In this document: positions 40,951 to 49,017 of the stretch, one piece after another
How positions within the stretch are numbered: the first letter of the stretch is position 1
Layout of the letters: each line of letters opens with the position of its first letter
NCBI GenBank assembly: GCA_049647585.1
Contig: JBARXY010000026.1
Location: forward strand, 166,209-230,208
Direction: 5' to 3'
Origin: JAGQSZ01 sp049647585
GTDB lineage: Bacteria > Actinomycetota > Acidimicrobiia > Acidimicrobiales > Microtrichaceae
Length of the DNA stretch: 64,000 bases
The notes under the pieces: model-generated
The model's input: the letters and a program-made list of their open reading frames with translations, nothing else
Database searches by the model: none
Told to the model about the DNA's origin: nothing
Program-made: the position numbers and the translations under genes

Positions 40951-42573
40951 TCAGGCAGTGATTCCCAGCTGGTCATACGCGTACTGCTTGGATCTCTTGT
41001 AGTCGACCTTGCCGTTCGGGGCCCTTCCGATCGTGTCCACCGCAAGTATCGTGCGAGGAGCCTTGTAGGACGCCAGTGCAGACTTGACGTGGGTGATCAG
41101 ATCCTCAGAGGTCACTGACGTCCCCGGAGCGAACTCGACCAGTGCTGTGATCGATTCGCCGAACTTGTCGTCGGGTACGCCCACCACCACTGCGTCACGG
41201 ACATCAGGGTGGGTCTTGAGGGCCTCTTCGACCTCTTCGGGAAAGACCTTTTCACCGGCGGTGTTGATGCACACCGAGCCCCGTCCGAGCAGGGTGATGC
41301 TGCCGTCGGCCTCGACTGTCGCGTAGTCACCCGGTATCGAGTACCGACGACCATCGAGTTGGATGAACGTCGCCGCTGACTTTTCGGGGTCCTTGTAGTA
41401 GCCGAGAGGTACGAAGCCTGGGACAGCCACGCGCCCACGTTCGCCTGAGCCAGGCTCGACGTAGCCGCCACTGTCCGAGACGACCTTTACCTCGGCACCG
41501 AGTTGGAATCGGGCGGTCTTCTCCTCGGCGCCGGCCATGGAGACGGATGCTCCCAAACCGATGGCCTCCGAGGACGAGAACGAGTCGAGGAGCAACATCC
41601 CGGGGTTGTGCGCGAGCAGACCCTTCTTTGCGGCCTCGGACCACATGACGCCGGACGACGTGATCAGGACCAGGCTGCTGATGTCCCACCGCTCTGGTTC
41701 TGCGTCCAGGGCACGGACTATCGGCTTGGCGAAACTGTCACCCACGATCGTCAGGGCCCCGACCTTTTCACGTTCGATGGTGTCGAGGAGTTCCTCAACG
41801 TCGAAGCTGCGGTCGCACAACAGGACAACCGAACCGGCGGCGGTCAGGTACATGTTGGCGGTGTACCAGCCGGTGCCGTGCATCAACGGGCAGGCGGGCA
41901 GTCCAGGCGCTCCCGGTCCGGTCAGCGCATCTATCGGGGCGTCCACTCCGATGTCCTCAGGGTTCGACAGATACATCGGATTGCCGACAGCCACGGTTGC
42001 CCGGATCAGATCGTCCTGGCGCCACATGACACCCTTGGGCATGCCCGTTGTGCCGCCCGTGTAGATCATTGTGATGTCGTCGCCGGAGCGGCCAGCCTCG
42101 GGCACGACGCGCTCGACAGGTTTGGCGACGATCTCCTCGTACGGCACGGCCCAGTCAGGACAGGGGCCCGAACCGTCGTCCACCCAGATCCACTGCTCGA
42201 CCTTCGGCAACCTCGCGCGCACCGACTCGACGCGGGGCACGAAGGAGCCGTGGAAGATGACCGCCATCGCGTCGGCGTTCTCCCACAGATAGGCGAGTTC
42301 GTCATCGAGGTAGCGGTAATTGGTGTTCACCGGGACCAGGGACGCCTTGTACGCAGCGAAGCACCCCTCCATGTATTCGGGGCAGTTGTAGACATACAGG
42401 GCGACCTTGTCCTGATGGTCCGCACCGCTGTTGATCAGGTGGGCGGCCAGCGCATTTGCGCGCCGGTCGAACTCGGCCCAAGTGATCTTTCGAGGCCCTT
42501 GGATCAGCGCTGGTTCATCGGGGAACTTGTCCGCGATTCGTTCCCACAGATCGGCAAAATTCCACCCGGTCAT
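40951..42573 (-). CDS. Fatty-acyl-CoA ligase (FadD-like)
   Basis: A 540-residue AMP-forming ligase. ITMIYTGGTTGMPKGVMWRQDDL is the ATP-binding A3 motif; SMAGAEEKTARFQLGAEVKVV and the A7-A8 region YSIPGDYATVEADGSITLLGRGSVCINTAGEKVFPEEVEEALKTHPDVRDAVVVGVPDDKFGE complete it, ending with the catalytic Lys in RAPNGKVDYKRSKQYAYDQL. Long-chain or steroid-side-chain acids are plausible substrates, because an acyl-CoA dehydrogenase lies divergently next to it. ATG at 42573 has AGGGGG upstream at 6 bases. A TACACT hexamer at 42602-42607 (minus strand) may be its -10, giving a leadered mRNA. Confidence 0.9.
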   Translation of the reverse strand: MTGWNFADLWERIADKFPDEPALIQGPRKITWAEFDRRANALAAHLINSGADHQDKVALYVYNCPEYMEGCFAAYKASLVPVNTNYRYLDDELAYLWENADAMAVIFHGSFVPRVESVRARLPKVEQWIWVDDGSGPCPDWAVPYEEIVAKPVERVVPEAGRSGDDITMIYTGGTTGMPKGVMWRQDDLIRATVAVGNPMYLSNPEDIGVDAPIDALTGPGAPGLPACPLMHGTGWYTANMYLTAAGSVVLLCDRSFDVEELLDTIEREKVGALTIVGDSFAKPIVRALDAEPERWDISSLVLITSSGVMWSEAAKKGLLAHNPGMLLLDSFSSSEAIGLGASVSMAGAEEKTARFQLGAEVKVVSDSGGYVEPGSGERGRVAVPGFVPLGYYKDPEKSAATFIQLDGRRYSIPGDYATVEADGSITLLGRGSVCINTAGEKVFPEEVEEALKTHPDVRDAVVVGVPDDKFGESITALVEFAPGTSVTSEDLITHVKSALASYKAPRTILAVDTIGRAPNGKVDYKRSKQYAYDQLGITA

Positions 42574-42636
42574 TGAGTCCCCCTGAAATCGGATTCGTCG
42601 CAGTGTAGGGCAGCGACACAACAATCCGGCCCGACC

Positions 42637-42642
42637 TAGTGT
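42637..42642 (+). promoter_or_regulatory. Candidate -10 (TAGTGT) of the acyl-CoA dehydrogenase gene
   Basis: TAGTGT ends 6 bases before the ATG at 42649. The divergent ligase gene has its own hexamer and a good Shine-Dalgarno site, so the two neighbours would use different start modes. Confidence 0.5.
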
Positions 42643-42648
42643 CCCCAG

Positions 42649-43809
42649 ATGGATTTCGATCTACCGCCGAGTGACGATCCCAGACGTACCAGCGTCAAGG
42701 CGTGGCTCGCTGACAACCCAACGCCATCGGGGACGGAGTTGGCGGCGGCCGGCTTCGTGGCGCCCCACTGGCCCGAGCCCTATGGCCTGGCCGCAGACCC
42801 GATTCTGCAGCTCATCATCGACGAGGAACTGAAGGCTGCGGGAGTCAGGCGTCCGACGAATCCGATCGGTATTGGTTGGGCCGGTCCCACGCTGCTGGCG
42901 GCTGGCACGCCCGAGCAGCAGGCCAGGTATCTGCCGGGGATTCTGAGTGGTGAGGAAATCTGGTGCCAACTCTTTTCGGAACCAGGTTCGGGTTCCGACC
43001 TGGCGTCGTTGTCCACACGGGCTATTCGTGACGGCGACGAGTGGGTGGTCAACGGTCAGAAGGTCTGGACCTCTCTCGGGCATCAGGCTCGCTACGGGAT
43101 CCTCATCGCTCGCACCGATGTCGACGAGCCGAAGCGCCGGGGAATCACCTACTTCGTCTGTGACATGGCAACACCTGGAATCGAGATCCGTCCCATCATC
43201 GAGATGACCGGTGTGCACCTGTTCAACGAGGTGTTCCTGACCGACGTCCGAATCCCGGCAGAGAACTTGGTCGGCGTGGTCGGCGACGGATGGCGACTCG
43301 CCAAGGTCACCTTGGCCAACGAACGGGTTTCGTTGTCATCGGGCGGTGCGCTGTGGGGAATGGGCCCCGATGCGGATGACCTGCTCAACCTGGTACGAGG
43401 TGCCGGTGGGGTCGCCGATCCGGTCATGCGCCAGCGTTTGGCGAAGCTACACATCGAGTCACAGGTGCTCAGGCTGATTCGCCTGCGGACGGTCACAGCA
43501 GCGATCGCCGGACGACAGCCCGGCCCCGAGGCTTCGGTACGCAAGGTGCTCGCCGATGAGCACGGCCAGCACATCATGGCCGCCGCTAAGGACCTGGCTG
43601 GTGCAGCAGGAATGTTGAACGACGCCGGGCCGCTGGGCCAGCCGGTGGACCTGTGGAACTACGGCTATCTATTCGCTCCGGCGCTGACCATCGGGGGAGG
43701 CACGGGGGAGGTGCAGCGCAACATCCTCGCCGAGCGGGTCCTCGGACTTCCCGGCGATGTCGACGTAGAGGGTGACAGCACCTGGGCCGAGACCCAGCGG
43801 CGCCGATAA
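42649..43809 (+). CDS. Acyl-CoA dehydrogenase (FadE-like)
   Basis: A 386-residue FAD-dependent dehydrogenase. WCQLFSEPGSGSDLASLSTRAIRDGDEWVVNGQKVWTSLGH is the FAD-binding motif; ITYFVCDMATPGIEIRPI and the C-terminal IGGGTGEVQRNILAERVLGLP are typical of actinobacterial FadE enzymes of the short- or steroid-chain group, which use the Glu of the TGEVQRN motif region differently from classical ACADs. It catalyses alpha,beta-desaturation of an acyl-CoA. Length normal. ATG at 42649 follows TAGTGT by 6 bases. Divergent from the FadD-like ligase, which would produce its substrate. The substrate is inferred only loosely. Confidence 0.9.
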   Translation: MDFDLPPSDDPRRTSVKAWLADNPTPSGTELAAAGFVAPHWPEPYGLAADPILQLIIDEELKAAGVRRPTNPIGIGWAGPTLLAAGTPEQQARYLPGILSGEEIWCQLFSEPGSGSDLASLSTRAIRDGDEWVVNGQKVWTSLGHQARYGILIARTDVDEPKRRGITYFVCDMATPGIEIRPIIEMTGVHLFNEVFLTDVRIPAENLVGVVGDGWRLAKVTLANERVSLSSGGALWGMGPDADDLLNLVRGAGGVADPVMRQRLAKLHIESQVLRLIRLRTVTAAIAGRQPGPEASVRKVLADEHGQHIMAAAKDLAGAAGMLNDAGPLGQPVDLWNYGYLFAPALTIGGGTGEVQRNILAERVLGLPGDVDVEGDSTWAETQRRR

Positions 43810-43834
43810 AATGCTGTCGGAGCGGTGCCGCGCC

Positions 43835-43840
43835 TACTGT
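43835..43840 (+). promoter_or_regulatory. Candidate -10 (TACTGT) of the 89-residue gene
   Basis: TACTGT ends 8 bases before the ATG at 43849. Weak on its own. Confidence 0.3.
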
Positions 43841-43848
43841 GTGCGGCG

Positions 43849-44118
43849 ATGGCCAAGAACTCAGACAGCGAAAAGCTGAACTTCCACGAGAAAGTGGTTG
43901 CAGCAGTCGATCTTCCCGGCGTTCCGGCGGGAACTCCCGGCAAGGTGACTCTGGTCAACGGTTTCCGCTGGACCCGGTACCGCGTCTATTTCGAGAACGG
44001 CGTCGACGCCGGTTCACTTGATGGCACCCAACTCGCCCGACGCAAGGACTGGGACGCCGGAGTTCGCCTCGACGAGGCCGAGATTGCGCCTGCAGCCTCC
44101 GGCTACCTGTGGGATTGA
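43849..44118 (+). CDS. Small SH3-like/KOW-type protein, unknown function
   Basis: 89 residues: MAKNSDSEKLNFHEKVVAAVDLPGVPAGTPGKVTLVNGFRWTRYRVYFENGVDAGSLDGTQLARRKDWDAGVRLDEAEIAPAASGYLWD. The centre (GVPAGTPGKVTLVNGFRWTRYRVYFENGV) looks like a small beta-barrel of the KOW/SH3 type, as in proteins that bind RNA or other proteins. The C-terminus is acidic. It lies between FadE and an LLM gene, all on the plus strand. No family certainty; the ATG at 43849 is chosen over one 8 codons upstream because of the hexamer. Real-gene status is likely because the core is well ordered. Confidence 0.6.
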   Translation: MAKNSDSEKLNFHEKVVAAVDLPGVPAGTPGKVTLVNGFRWTRYRVYFENGVDAGSLDGTQLARRKDWDAGVRLDEAEIAPAASGYLWD

Positions 44119-44133
44119 CGAAGTCACAAGCAG

Positions 44134-44150
44134 CGGACCCCGGTGGTCCG
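44134..44150. terminator. Hairpin after the small SH3-like gene
   Basis: CGGACC (44134-44139) pairs with GGTCCG (44145-44150) around a 5-base loop, 16 bases after the stop codon. No U-tract follows, so it is a weak terminator or attenuator candidate. Confidence 0.35.
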
Positions 44151-44177
44151 GCGATCCATTTCACCTAGGGGGAATCA

Positions 44178-45227
44178 ATGAAGCTCAGCATGCAGATCGG
44201 GTACTCGGGGGGCTTTGCCGAGTCGGTTGCCCAAGTTCAGGCCCTGGAAACAGCGGGACTTGACCTTGTTTACGTCGCCGAGGCCTACGGCTACGACGCA
44301 GTGACCCTGATGGGTTACCTGGCAGCCAAGACCAATACGGTCGAGATCGCGTCGGGAATTCTCCCCATCTACACCCGTACTCCGACACTCATCGCCATGA
44401 CCGCCGCCGGTCTGGACGACATCTCCGAAGGTCGCGCGGTTCTGGGTCTGGGGGCATCGGGCCCGCAGGTGATCGAGGGGTTCCACGGTGTCGCCTACGA
44501 CGCACCCGTAGGTCGGACCCGTGAGGTGATCGAGATCTGTCGCGACGTCTGGCGCCGCGAAGAACCGGTAGTCCACGACGGTCGCTACTACAAGCTGCCG
44601 TTGCCTCCCGAGCAGGGAACCGGGCTCGGCAAGCCGCTGAAGATCATCACCCATCCGAGACGTTCCGCCATCCCGATCCACGTGGCGTCTCTCGGACCCA
44701 AGAACGTCCAGATGACAGCCGCAATGGCCGACGGCTGGCTGCCGATCCTGTATCACCCCAAGAAGGCCGCAAGCGTATGGGGTGCCGATCTGGAAGTTGG
44801 CAAGGCCAAGCGTTCAGCCGATCTGGGGCCACTCGACGTGATAGCTGGTGGACTACTCGCCATCGGGCCAGAATCCGAGGTCGCCGGACTCCGAGATCTG
44901 AATCGTGCGATGGTCGCCCTCTATGTCGGTGGCATGGGAGCGCGGGGCAAGAACTTCTACAACACGCTGTTCACCCGCTACGGCTACGAAGCCGAGGCCA
45001 AGGAGATCCAGGACCTGTACCTCGAGGGCAAGAAGGCCGAGGCCGCAGCAGCGGTTCCCGCCAGCTTCCTCGAGGAGACCTCGCTGTGTGGCGAGGAGAG
45101 CTACGTCCGCGATCGGATCGCCGAGTTCAAAGAGGCCGGAGTCACGGTTCTGAACGTGGTGCCCGTCGCCAAGGACCTAAAGGCGCAGCAGGAACTCATG
45201 TCGAAGACGAAGGAACTGTCGGCCTGA
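44178..45227 (+). CDS. LLM-class F420-dependent oxidoreductase
   Basis: A 349-residue enzyme. MKLSMQIGYSGGFAESVAQVQALETAGLDLVYVAEAYGYDAVTLMGYLAAKTNTVEIASGILPIYTRTPTLIAMTAAGLDDISEGRAVLGLGASGPQVIEGFHG is a canonical LLM/F420 core; IPIHVASLGPKNVQMTAAMADGWLPI is the second conserved block. The pattern matches the actinobacterial 'F420-dependent' subgroup. It is the third LLM in the window and differs most from the other two. The ribosome site AGGGGG at 44168 precedes the ATG. Substrate unknown; redox of a lipid or aromatic is plausible. It follows the SH3-like gene and the hairpin by about 28 bases. Confidence 0.9.
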   Translation: MKLSMQIGYSGGFAESVAQVQALETAGLDLVYVAEAYGYDAVTLMGYLAAKTNTVEIASGILPIYTRTPTLIAMTAAGLDDISEGRAVLGLGASGPQVIEGFHGVAYDAPVGRTREVIEICRDVWRREEPVVHDGRYYKLPLPPEQGTGLGKPLKIITHPRRSAIPIHVASLGPKNVQMTAAMADGWLPILYHPKKAASVWGADLEVGKAKRSADLGPLDVIAGGLLAIGPESEVAGLRDLNRAMVALYVGGMGARGKNFYNTLFTRYGYEAEAKEIQDLYLEGKKAEAAAAVPASFLEETSLCGEESYVRDRIAEFKEAGVTVLNVVPVAKDLKAQQELMSKTKELSA

Positions 45228-45279
45228 CCGGCTGATGTCCTGATTGAGCGATGTAGTTGTCGACTGACTTCGCCGACCG

Positions 45280-46245
45280 TTACCGCAAGCTGATTATCCG
45301 GTCGAGGACCGACTCCGCCTCGGCAACCATCTGAGCCACGATTTCCCCGGCGGGGACAAGTTCGTCGATCGCGCCGGTTCCCTGCCCGGCGGGCATGAAC
45401 TCCAGGTCAGGGTCGACACCCTCGGTGTTCTCATCGCCTCCCAGATGGTTGACGCCCTCCTGCCAGGTTTTGATCACCTGGCCGGGGAACGGTTCGGCCA
45501 CAGCGCCGCTCGACTCGAACTCGGCGACGTAACTGGTGCGCAGCACTCGACACGTCTTGCCGGTGTAGGCCCTGGTGACCACGGTGGAATCGTCGGCGGC
45601 GGCAAGGAGCCGCTCCTTGTAGCCGGGGACGGCTCGGGCCTCGGGAGTGGCTATGAAACGAGTGCCGATCCATACGCCGTCTGCACCCAGGCTGAGCGCA
45701 GCCAGCAGACCGCGTCCATCGATGATTCCGCCTGCTGCCACCACCGGGACCTTGTCGCCGACTGCGTCGACGATCTGAGGTACCAGCGCCATCGTCGCAA
45801 TCTGCCCGGTGTGGCCACCTGCCTCGGTGCCCTGCGCAACGACCAGATCACACCCGGCCTTGACGGCCTCCACGGCGTGAGCGACCTTGCCGCACATGTT
45901 GACCACCAGCAGGTTCATCTCATGGCACAGCTCGATGACCTCGCGCGGAACACCCAGACCGGCGACGAATGCCGTGGCGCCACCTTCGGCGATCGAGACG
46001 ACCTTGGCGGCCATGTCCTGGGGCGCGGCGGTCAGCAGGTCGACACCGAATGGCTTGTCGGTGAGTTCCCTCGTGCCGGCAATCTCGGTGACCATTTCGT
46101 CGGCGCCCATTATCGAGGCGCCCAGGCAGCCGAATCCGCCAGCTTTGGAAACCGCTGCCGTCAGGCGGTGGTAGGAAACGCCGCCCATCCCGGCCAGCAT
46201 GACGGGATGCTCGATGTTCAGTAGTTCGGTGAGTCGGGTCTGCAT
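45280..46245 (-). CDS. NAD(P)H-dependent flavin oxidoreductase (nitronate monooxygenase family)
   Basis: A 321-residue TIM-barrel FMN protein. LLNIEHPVMLAGMGGVSYHRLTAAVSKAGGFGCLGA is the family's first strand and glycine loop; GCDLVVAQGTEAGGHTGQIATMALVPQIVDAV is the FMN phosphate region with the His of the GGHxG motif, and VPVVAAGGIIDGRGLLAALSLGADGVWIGTRFIATPEA completes it. Members include nitronate monooxygenases and enoyl-ACP reductase FabK-like enzymes; the exact reaction is open. Start: ATG at 46245 stands 6 bases after TACTCT; a longer reading to 46470 would include a 33-bp repeat region and is rejected. Confidence 0.88.
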   Translation of the reverse strand: MQTRLTELLNIEHPVMLAGMGGVSYHRLTAAVSKAGGFGCLGASIMGADEMVTEIAGTRELTDKPFGVDLLTAAPQDMAAKVVSIAEGGATAFVAGLGVPREVIELCHEMNLLVVNMCGKVAHAVEAVKAGCDLVVAQGTEAGGHTGQIATMALVPQIVDAVGDKVPVVAAGGIIDGRGLLAALSLGADGVWIGTRFIATPEARAVPGYKERLLAAADDSTVVTRAYTGKTCRVLRTSYVAEFESSGAVAEPFPGQVIKTWQEGVNHLGGDENTEGVDPDLEFMPAGQGTGAIDELVPAGEIVAQMVAEAESVLDRIISLR

Positions 46246-46251
46246 GGACGA

Positions 46252-46257
46252 AGAGTA
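46252..46257 (-). promoter_or_regulatory. Candidate -10 (TACTCT) of the flavin oxidoreductase gene
   Basis: Minus-strand TACTCT ends 6 bases before the ATG at 46245, so the gene has its own start and is not simply cotranscribed with the upstream reductase. Confidence 0.5.
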
Positions 46258-46312
46258 GGCCCAACCGGTCCACCCGCATCGGACTCGACCTTTGCGCCGG
46301 AGGGACGAGAAC

Positions 46313-46378
46313 CGGCCGGCACGGGCGCGGTCGACGAGCTTCAGTCGGCCGTCACGGGCGCGGTCGACGAGCTTCAGT
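46313..46378. repeat. 33-bp tandem duplication spanning the geranylgeranyl-reductase stop codon
   Basis: Units 46313-46345 and 46346-46378 differ at one base. On the minus strand each holds GCCGACTGAAGCTCG, which contains the last residues AD and the TGA stop (46374-46376) of the upstream gene. A third partial unit follows. Confidence 0.92.
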
Positions 46379-47594
46379 CGGCGAGGAATGATCCTGGCTG
46401 GCTTACCGCCCCCCGGTGCCAACGTCTGGGGGTGGCAACTAGGGCCCGTGGGTAATCCTCGAACAACCAACGGGCGAAGTTGCGTCGTGTCCAGTCGTTG
46501 GCCGCGGCGATCGATGTCGCCATGTTCGCTCCACGCGGGGTGCTCAGACCCTTGACCAGCAGGCGGGACATGCGGTGGTCCGCCAGGAGGCTCCTTCTGA
46601 CACGTTGATCATGCAGGCGCGCCAAATTCGGGTTGTCCGCCTGGTCCCGAATCAGTTCAGCAGCGCCGATTCCGGTGATAAGCGCCTGGCCGATCCCTTC
46701 GCCGCTCATCACATCGCAGGCTGCTACGGCGTCGCCAACGAACAGCGCCCTGTCGGTCGAAGCACGCACCCGGTCGACGCGTGCCGGTATGGGCCAGGCC
46801 TTGTGGGGCGCGTCGGCAGCAGCGTCAGGTCCCAGTAGTTCGACGATGTGGGGACGGTGGAGTAGTTCGTCCCACAAGGACTTCATTTCCTTGGTCTTGG
46901 TCGATGCGGTCCGTTGGATCCCGAAGCCGACGTTCGCCCCACCCCCGGGTAGCGGAAAGGACCAGAAGTAGCCGGGCACCAGATCTGGCTCGAACGAGAT
47001 GTACATGTCACGGGCCGCCAACTCACCGACGTTGGAGAAGTACTGCCGGAAGGCATGCCACTCGCCCAGATACGACTCGTTCTGCGAGGCGCCGAGGTGT
47101 TTGCGTAGGGGAGACCACATGCCGTCTGCACCGATTGCGTACTTGGCCCGTATCTCACCGATGCCGGCTACCTCGGCGGTCACACCGGAGTGGTCCTCGG
47201 TCGCCGAGGTCAACGCGTGACCGTCGGCGATTTCGGCGCCTGCCTTGCGGGCAAGCTCGACGAGCGCGAAGTCCAGGTCGACTCGCTTCGCAACCGCAAT
47301 GAACGTGCCCTGGCCACTTGGCATTCTGAACGGTGTCATCGACCCCGACGGCGAACGGATCCAGCAGGTCTCGGCGCTCTGCCAGGAGTCGACCATGTCC
47401 GGTTTGAGTCCGAGCGCTTCGAGGTGCCGCAGCGCACTGGCTGTCAGGCCGTCCCCACAGGTCTTGTCGCGAGGAAATTGGGCCTTGTCCACCACGAGAG
47501 TGTCAATTCCGGCGCGTGCGAGCGTGATCGCAGCCGACGCGCCCGCGGGGCCGGCACCGACCACCAGGACATCGACGGTCCGGACAGGGCTCAC
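46374..47594 (-). CDS. FAD-dependent geranylgeranyl-reductase family protein
   Basis: A 406-residue flavoprotein. DVLVVGAGPAGASAAITLARAG is the Rossmann FAD motif, KTCGDGLTASALRHLEALGL and IGADGMWSPLRKHLG are the reductase family blocks, and RALFVGDAVAACDVMSGEGIGQALITG is the C-terminal FAD motif. Family members reduce isoprenoid double bonds (geranylgeranyl chains in archaeal and plant lipids, menaquinone tails in mycobacteria). It starts with GTG overlapping the WS/DGAT stop (GTGA), so it is translationally coupled to it. Saturation of an isoprenoid or of a wax-ester chain is a reasonable but unproven role. The stop codon lies in a 33-bp repeat. Confidence 0.88.
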   Translation of the reverse strand: MSPVRTVDVLVVGAGPAGASAAITLARAGIDTLVVDKAQFPRDKTCGDGLTASALRHLEALGLKPDMVDSWQSAETCWIRSPSGSMTPFRMPSGQGTFIAVAKRVDLDFALVELARKAGAEIADGHALTSATEDHSGVTAEVAGIGEIRAKYAIGADGMWSPLRKHLGASQNESYLGEWHAFRQYFSNVGELAARDMYISFEPDLVPGYFWSFPLPGGGANVGFGIQRTASTKTKEMKSLWDELLHRPHIVELLGPDAAADAPHKAWPIPARVDRVRASTDRALFVGDAVAACDVMSGEGIGQALITGIGAAELIRDQADNPNLARLHDQRVRRSLLADHRMSRLLVKGLSTPRGANMATSIAAANDWTRRNFARWLFEDYPRALVATPRRWHRGAVSQPGSFLAD

Positions 47595-49012
47595 GCCGAG
47601 TCCAGCAGCTCGTCGAACGCGTCACGAAGCGACTCCATGAGCGACTCGACGTCGGGGATAGCTGCAGGATCGATGTTCACACCGATGTTTAGGTCGTTCT
47701 GATAACTCAGCAGGGTCACGTTCACTCCGGCACCGGCGAGCGGTCCGAATGGATAGACCGCCGTGATCGGCACTCCACCCATGTACAGCTTCACCGGCGA
47801 GCCGGGGACGTTCGAGGCCTGAAAATCGAGGCCCTTCATCATGGTTCCGAACACCTGGGTCAGGACCGATGTGGGCAACCGGTTGAGCAACGCCGACATG
47901 GGCTTGACCAGGCTGTTGGCCGGTTCGTCCTTTGCCGCGGCGCAACGCTGGTGAACGTGTGCGACCAGGTCAGCCGAGGACTCGTGATGCACGTCGATCT
48001 CGAATCGTGCCGGCACCCATTCGTTGCCACCGGAGTGCATCGACGCAGCGCCGCGCACGTTGACGGGCATCCCCATACGCAGGTGTGCTTGGTCGACCCC
48101 GTGCTGTTGGTGATACAGGTCCATCCCGCGGATGATTCCCGCCACGAAGATGTCGTTGATGGTGGCACCCAGGGCAACACCGGCACGCTTGGCCTCGTCG
48201 AGTGGCATGGTGAGAATTTCGAGGTGGGTGGACAGGGACCTGCTCTTGGCGATCCCGGACATTGGCGTGCTCTCGGGGCGGAGCAGTCGTGCCACCGACG
48301 ACGCCAACTCACTCGACGCGACCATCGCGCCCGCGGGGTCATAGGCCGCGCCCTTGAGCAGGTCGACACCTGTCGTCGTGGCATGTCGGACCATTGCCGC
48401 CTGTCGTCTCGTCTCGAACTGCAGCGCGTCGACGAACCGTTCGGCCTGATTGAGAACATGGGCGTTCGGCTCAGGCGGCATCGGTCGTTCAGGGGCATCG
48501 GATTCAAGGTCGAGTAGCTCCAGCATCAACTCGACTCCACCGACCCCGTCGCTGATCGAGTGGTGGAACTTCATGACGATCGCCGACATGTCGCCAACGA
48601 GGCCGTCGATGACGGTTGCCTCCCACAGTGGCCTTGCTCGGTCGAAGCACTGCATGGCCATGGGGGAGACCATCTCAAGAAGGTCCGAGAGGGAACCTTC
48701 GCCACCCACCCTTGCCGAACGCAGGTGATAGTTGATGTCGAAGTTGGGGTCGACCTCCCAGCGCGGCGGGGCGAGGGACATCGGGTTGGAACGCACCCGC
48801 TGACGAAGCCGGGGAATCGAGCGACTGACCCGCTCGAAGGTCTGGTGAAGCTTGTCGGAAGGTATCGGGTCCTCGAAGATCATCACCGTGGTGATGGTCG
48901 AGCGGAGCATCGGATCCTTCTCGATGTTCCACATGAGAGCGTCGGAGTCGCTCATGCGGTCCTCGAAACGGCTGGACATCCCGGGTTGTTGGGCCACAGT
49001 CGAATTGTTCAT
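47591..49012 (-). CDS. Wax ester synthase / diacylglycerol acyltransferase (WS/DGAT), second copy
   Basis: A 473-residue acyltransferase. The active site is MKFHHSISDGVGG, His150-Gly156 (HHxxxDG). DRARPLWEATVIDGL before it, and MGMPVNVRGAASMHSGGNEWVPARFEID and SNVPGSPVKLYMGGVPITAVYPFGPLAGAGVNVTLLSY after it, are typical. Length is normal, without the linker found in the copy at 26581. It starts 5 bases after the VanW gene stop and ends overlapping the reductase gene, so the three are one transcript. The start ATG at 49012 is chosen because upstream codons lie within the VanW gene. Product: wax esters or triacylglycerol. Confidence 0.93.
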   Translation of the reverse strand: MNNSTVAQQPGMSSRFEDRMSDSDALMWNIEKDPMLRSTITTVMIFEDPIPSDKLHQTFERVSRSIPRLRQRVRSNPMSLAPPRWEVDPNFDINYHLRSARVGGEGSLSDLLEMVSPMAMQCFDRARPLWEATVIDGLVGDMSAIVMKFHHSISDGVGGVELMLELLDLESDAPERPMPPEPNAHVLNQAERFVDALQFETRRQAAMVRHATTTGVDLLKGAAYDPAGAMVASSELASSVARLLRPESTPMSGIAKSRSLSTHLEILTMPLDEAKRAGVALGATINDIFVAGIIRGMDLYHQQHGVDQAHLRMGMPVNVRGAASMHSGGNEWVPARFEIDVHHESSADLVAHVHQRCAAAKDEPANSLVKPMSALLNRLPTSVLTQVFGTMMKGLDFQASNVPGSPVKLYMGGVPITAVYPFGPLAGAGVNVTLLSYQNDLNIGVNIDPAAIPDVESLMESLRDAFDELLDSA

Positions 49013-49017
49013 ATCAA

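Noticed and set aside
41503..42576. A 357-codon plus-strand open frame opposite the acyl-CoA ligase
   Set aside because: Antisense shadow of a well-supported ligase.
46246..46470. N-terminal extension of the flavin oxidoreductase through the 33-bp repeats
   Set aside because: It overlaps the end of the reductase gene and the family start is at MQTRLTELL, preceded by TACTCT at 6 bases.
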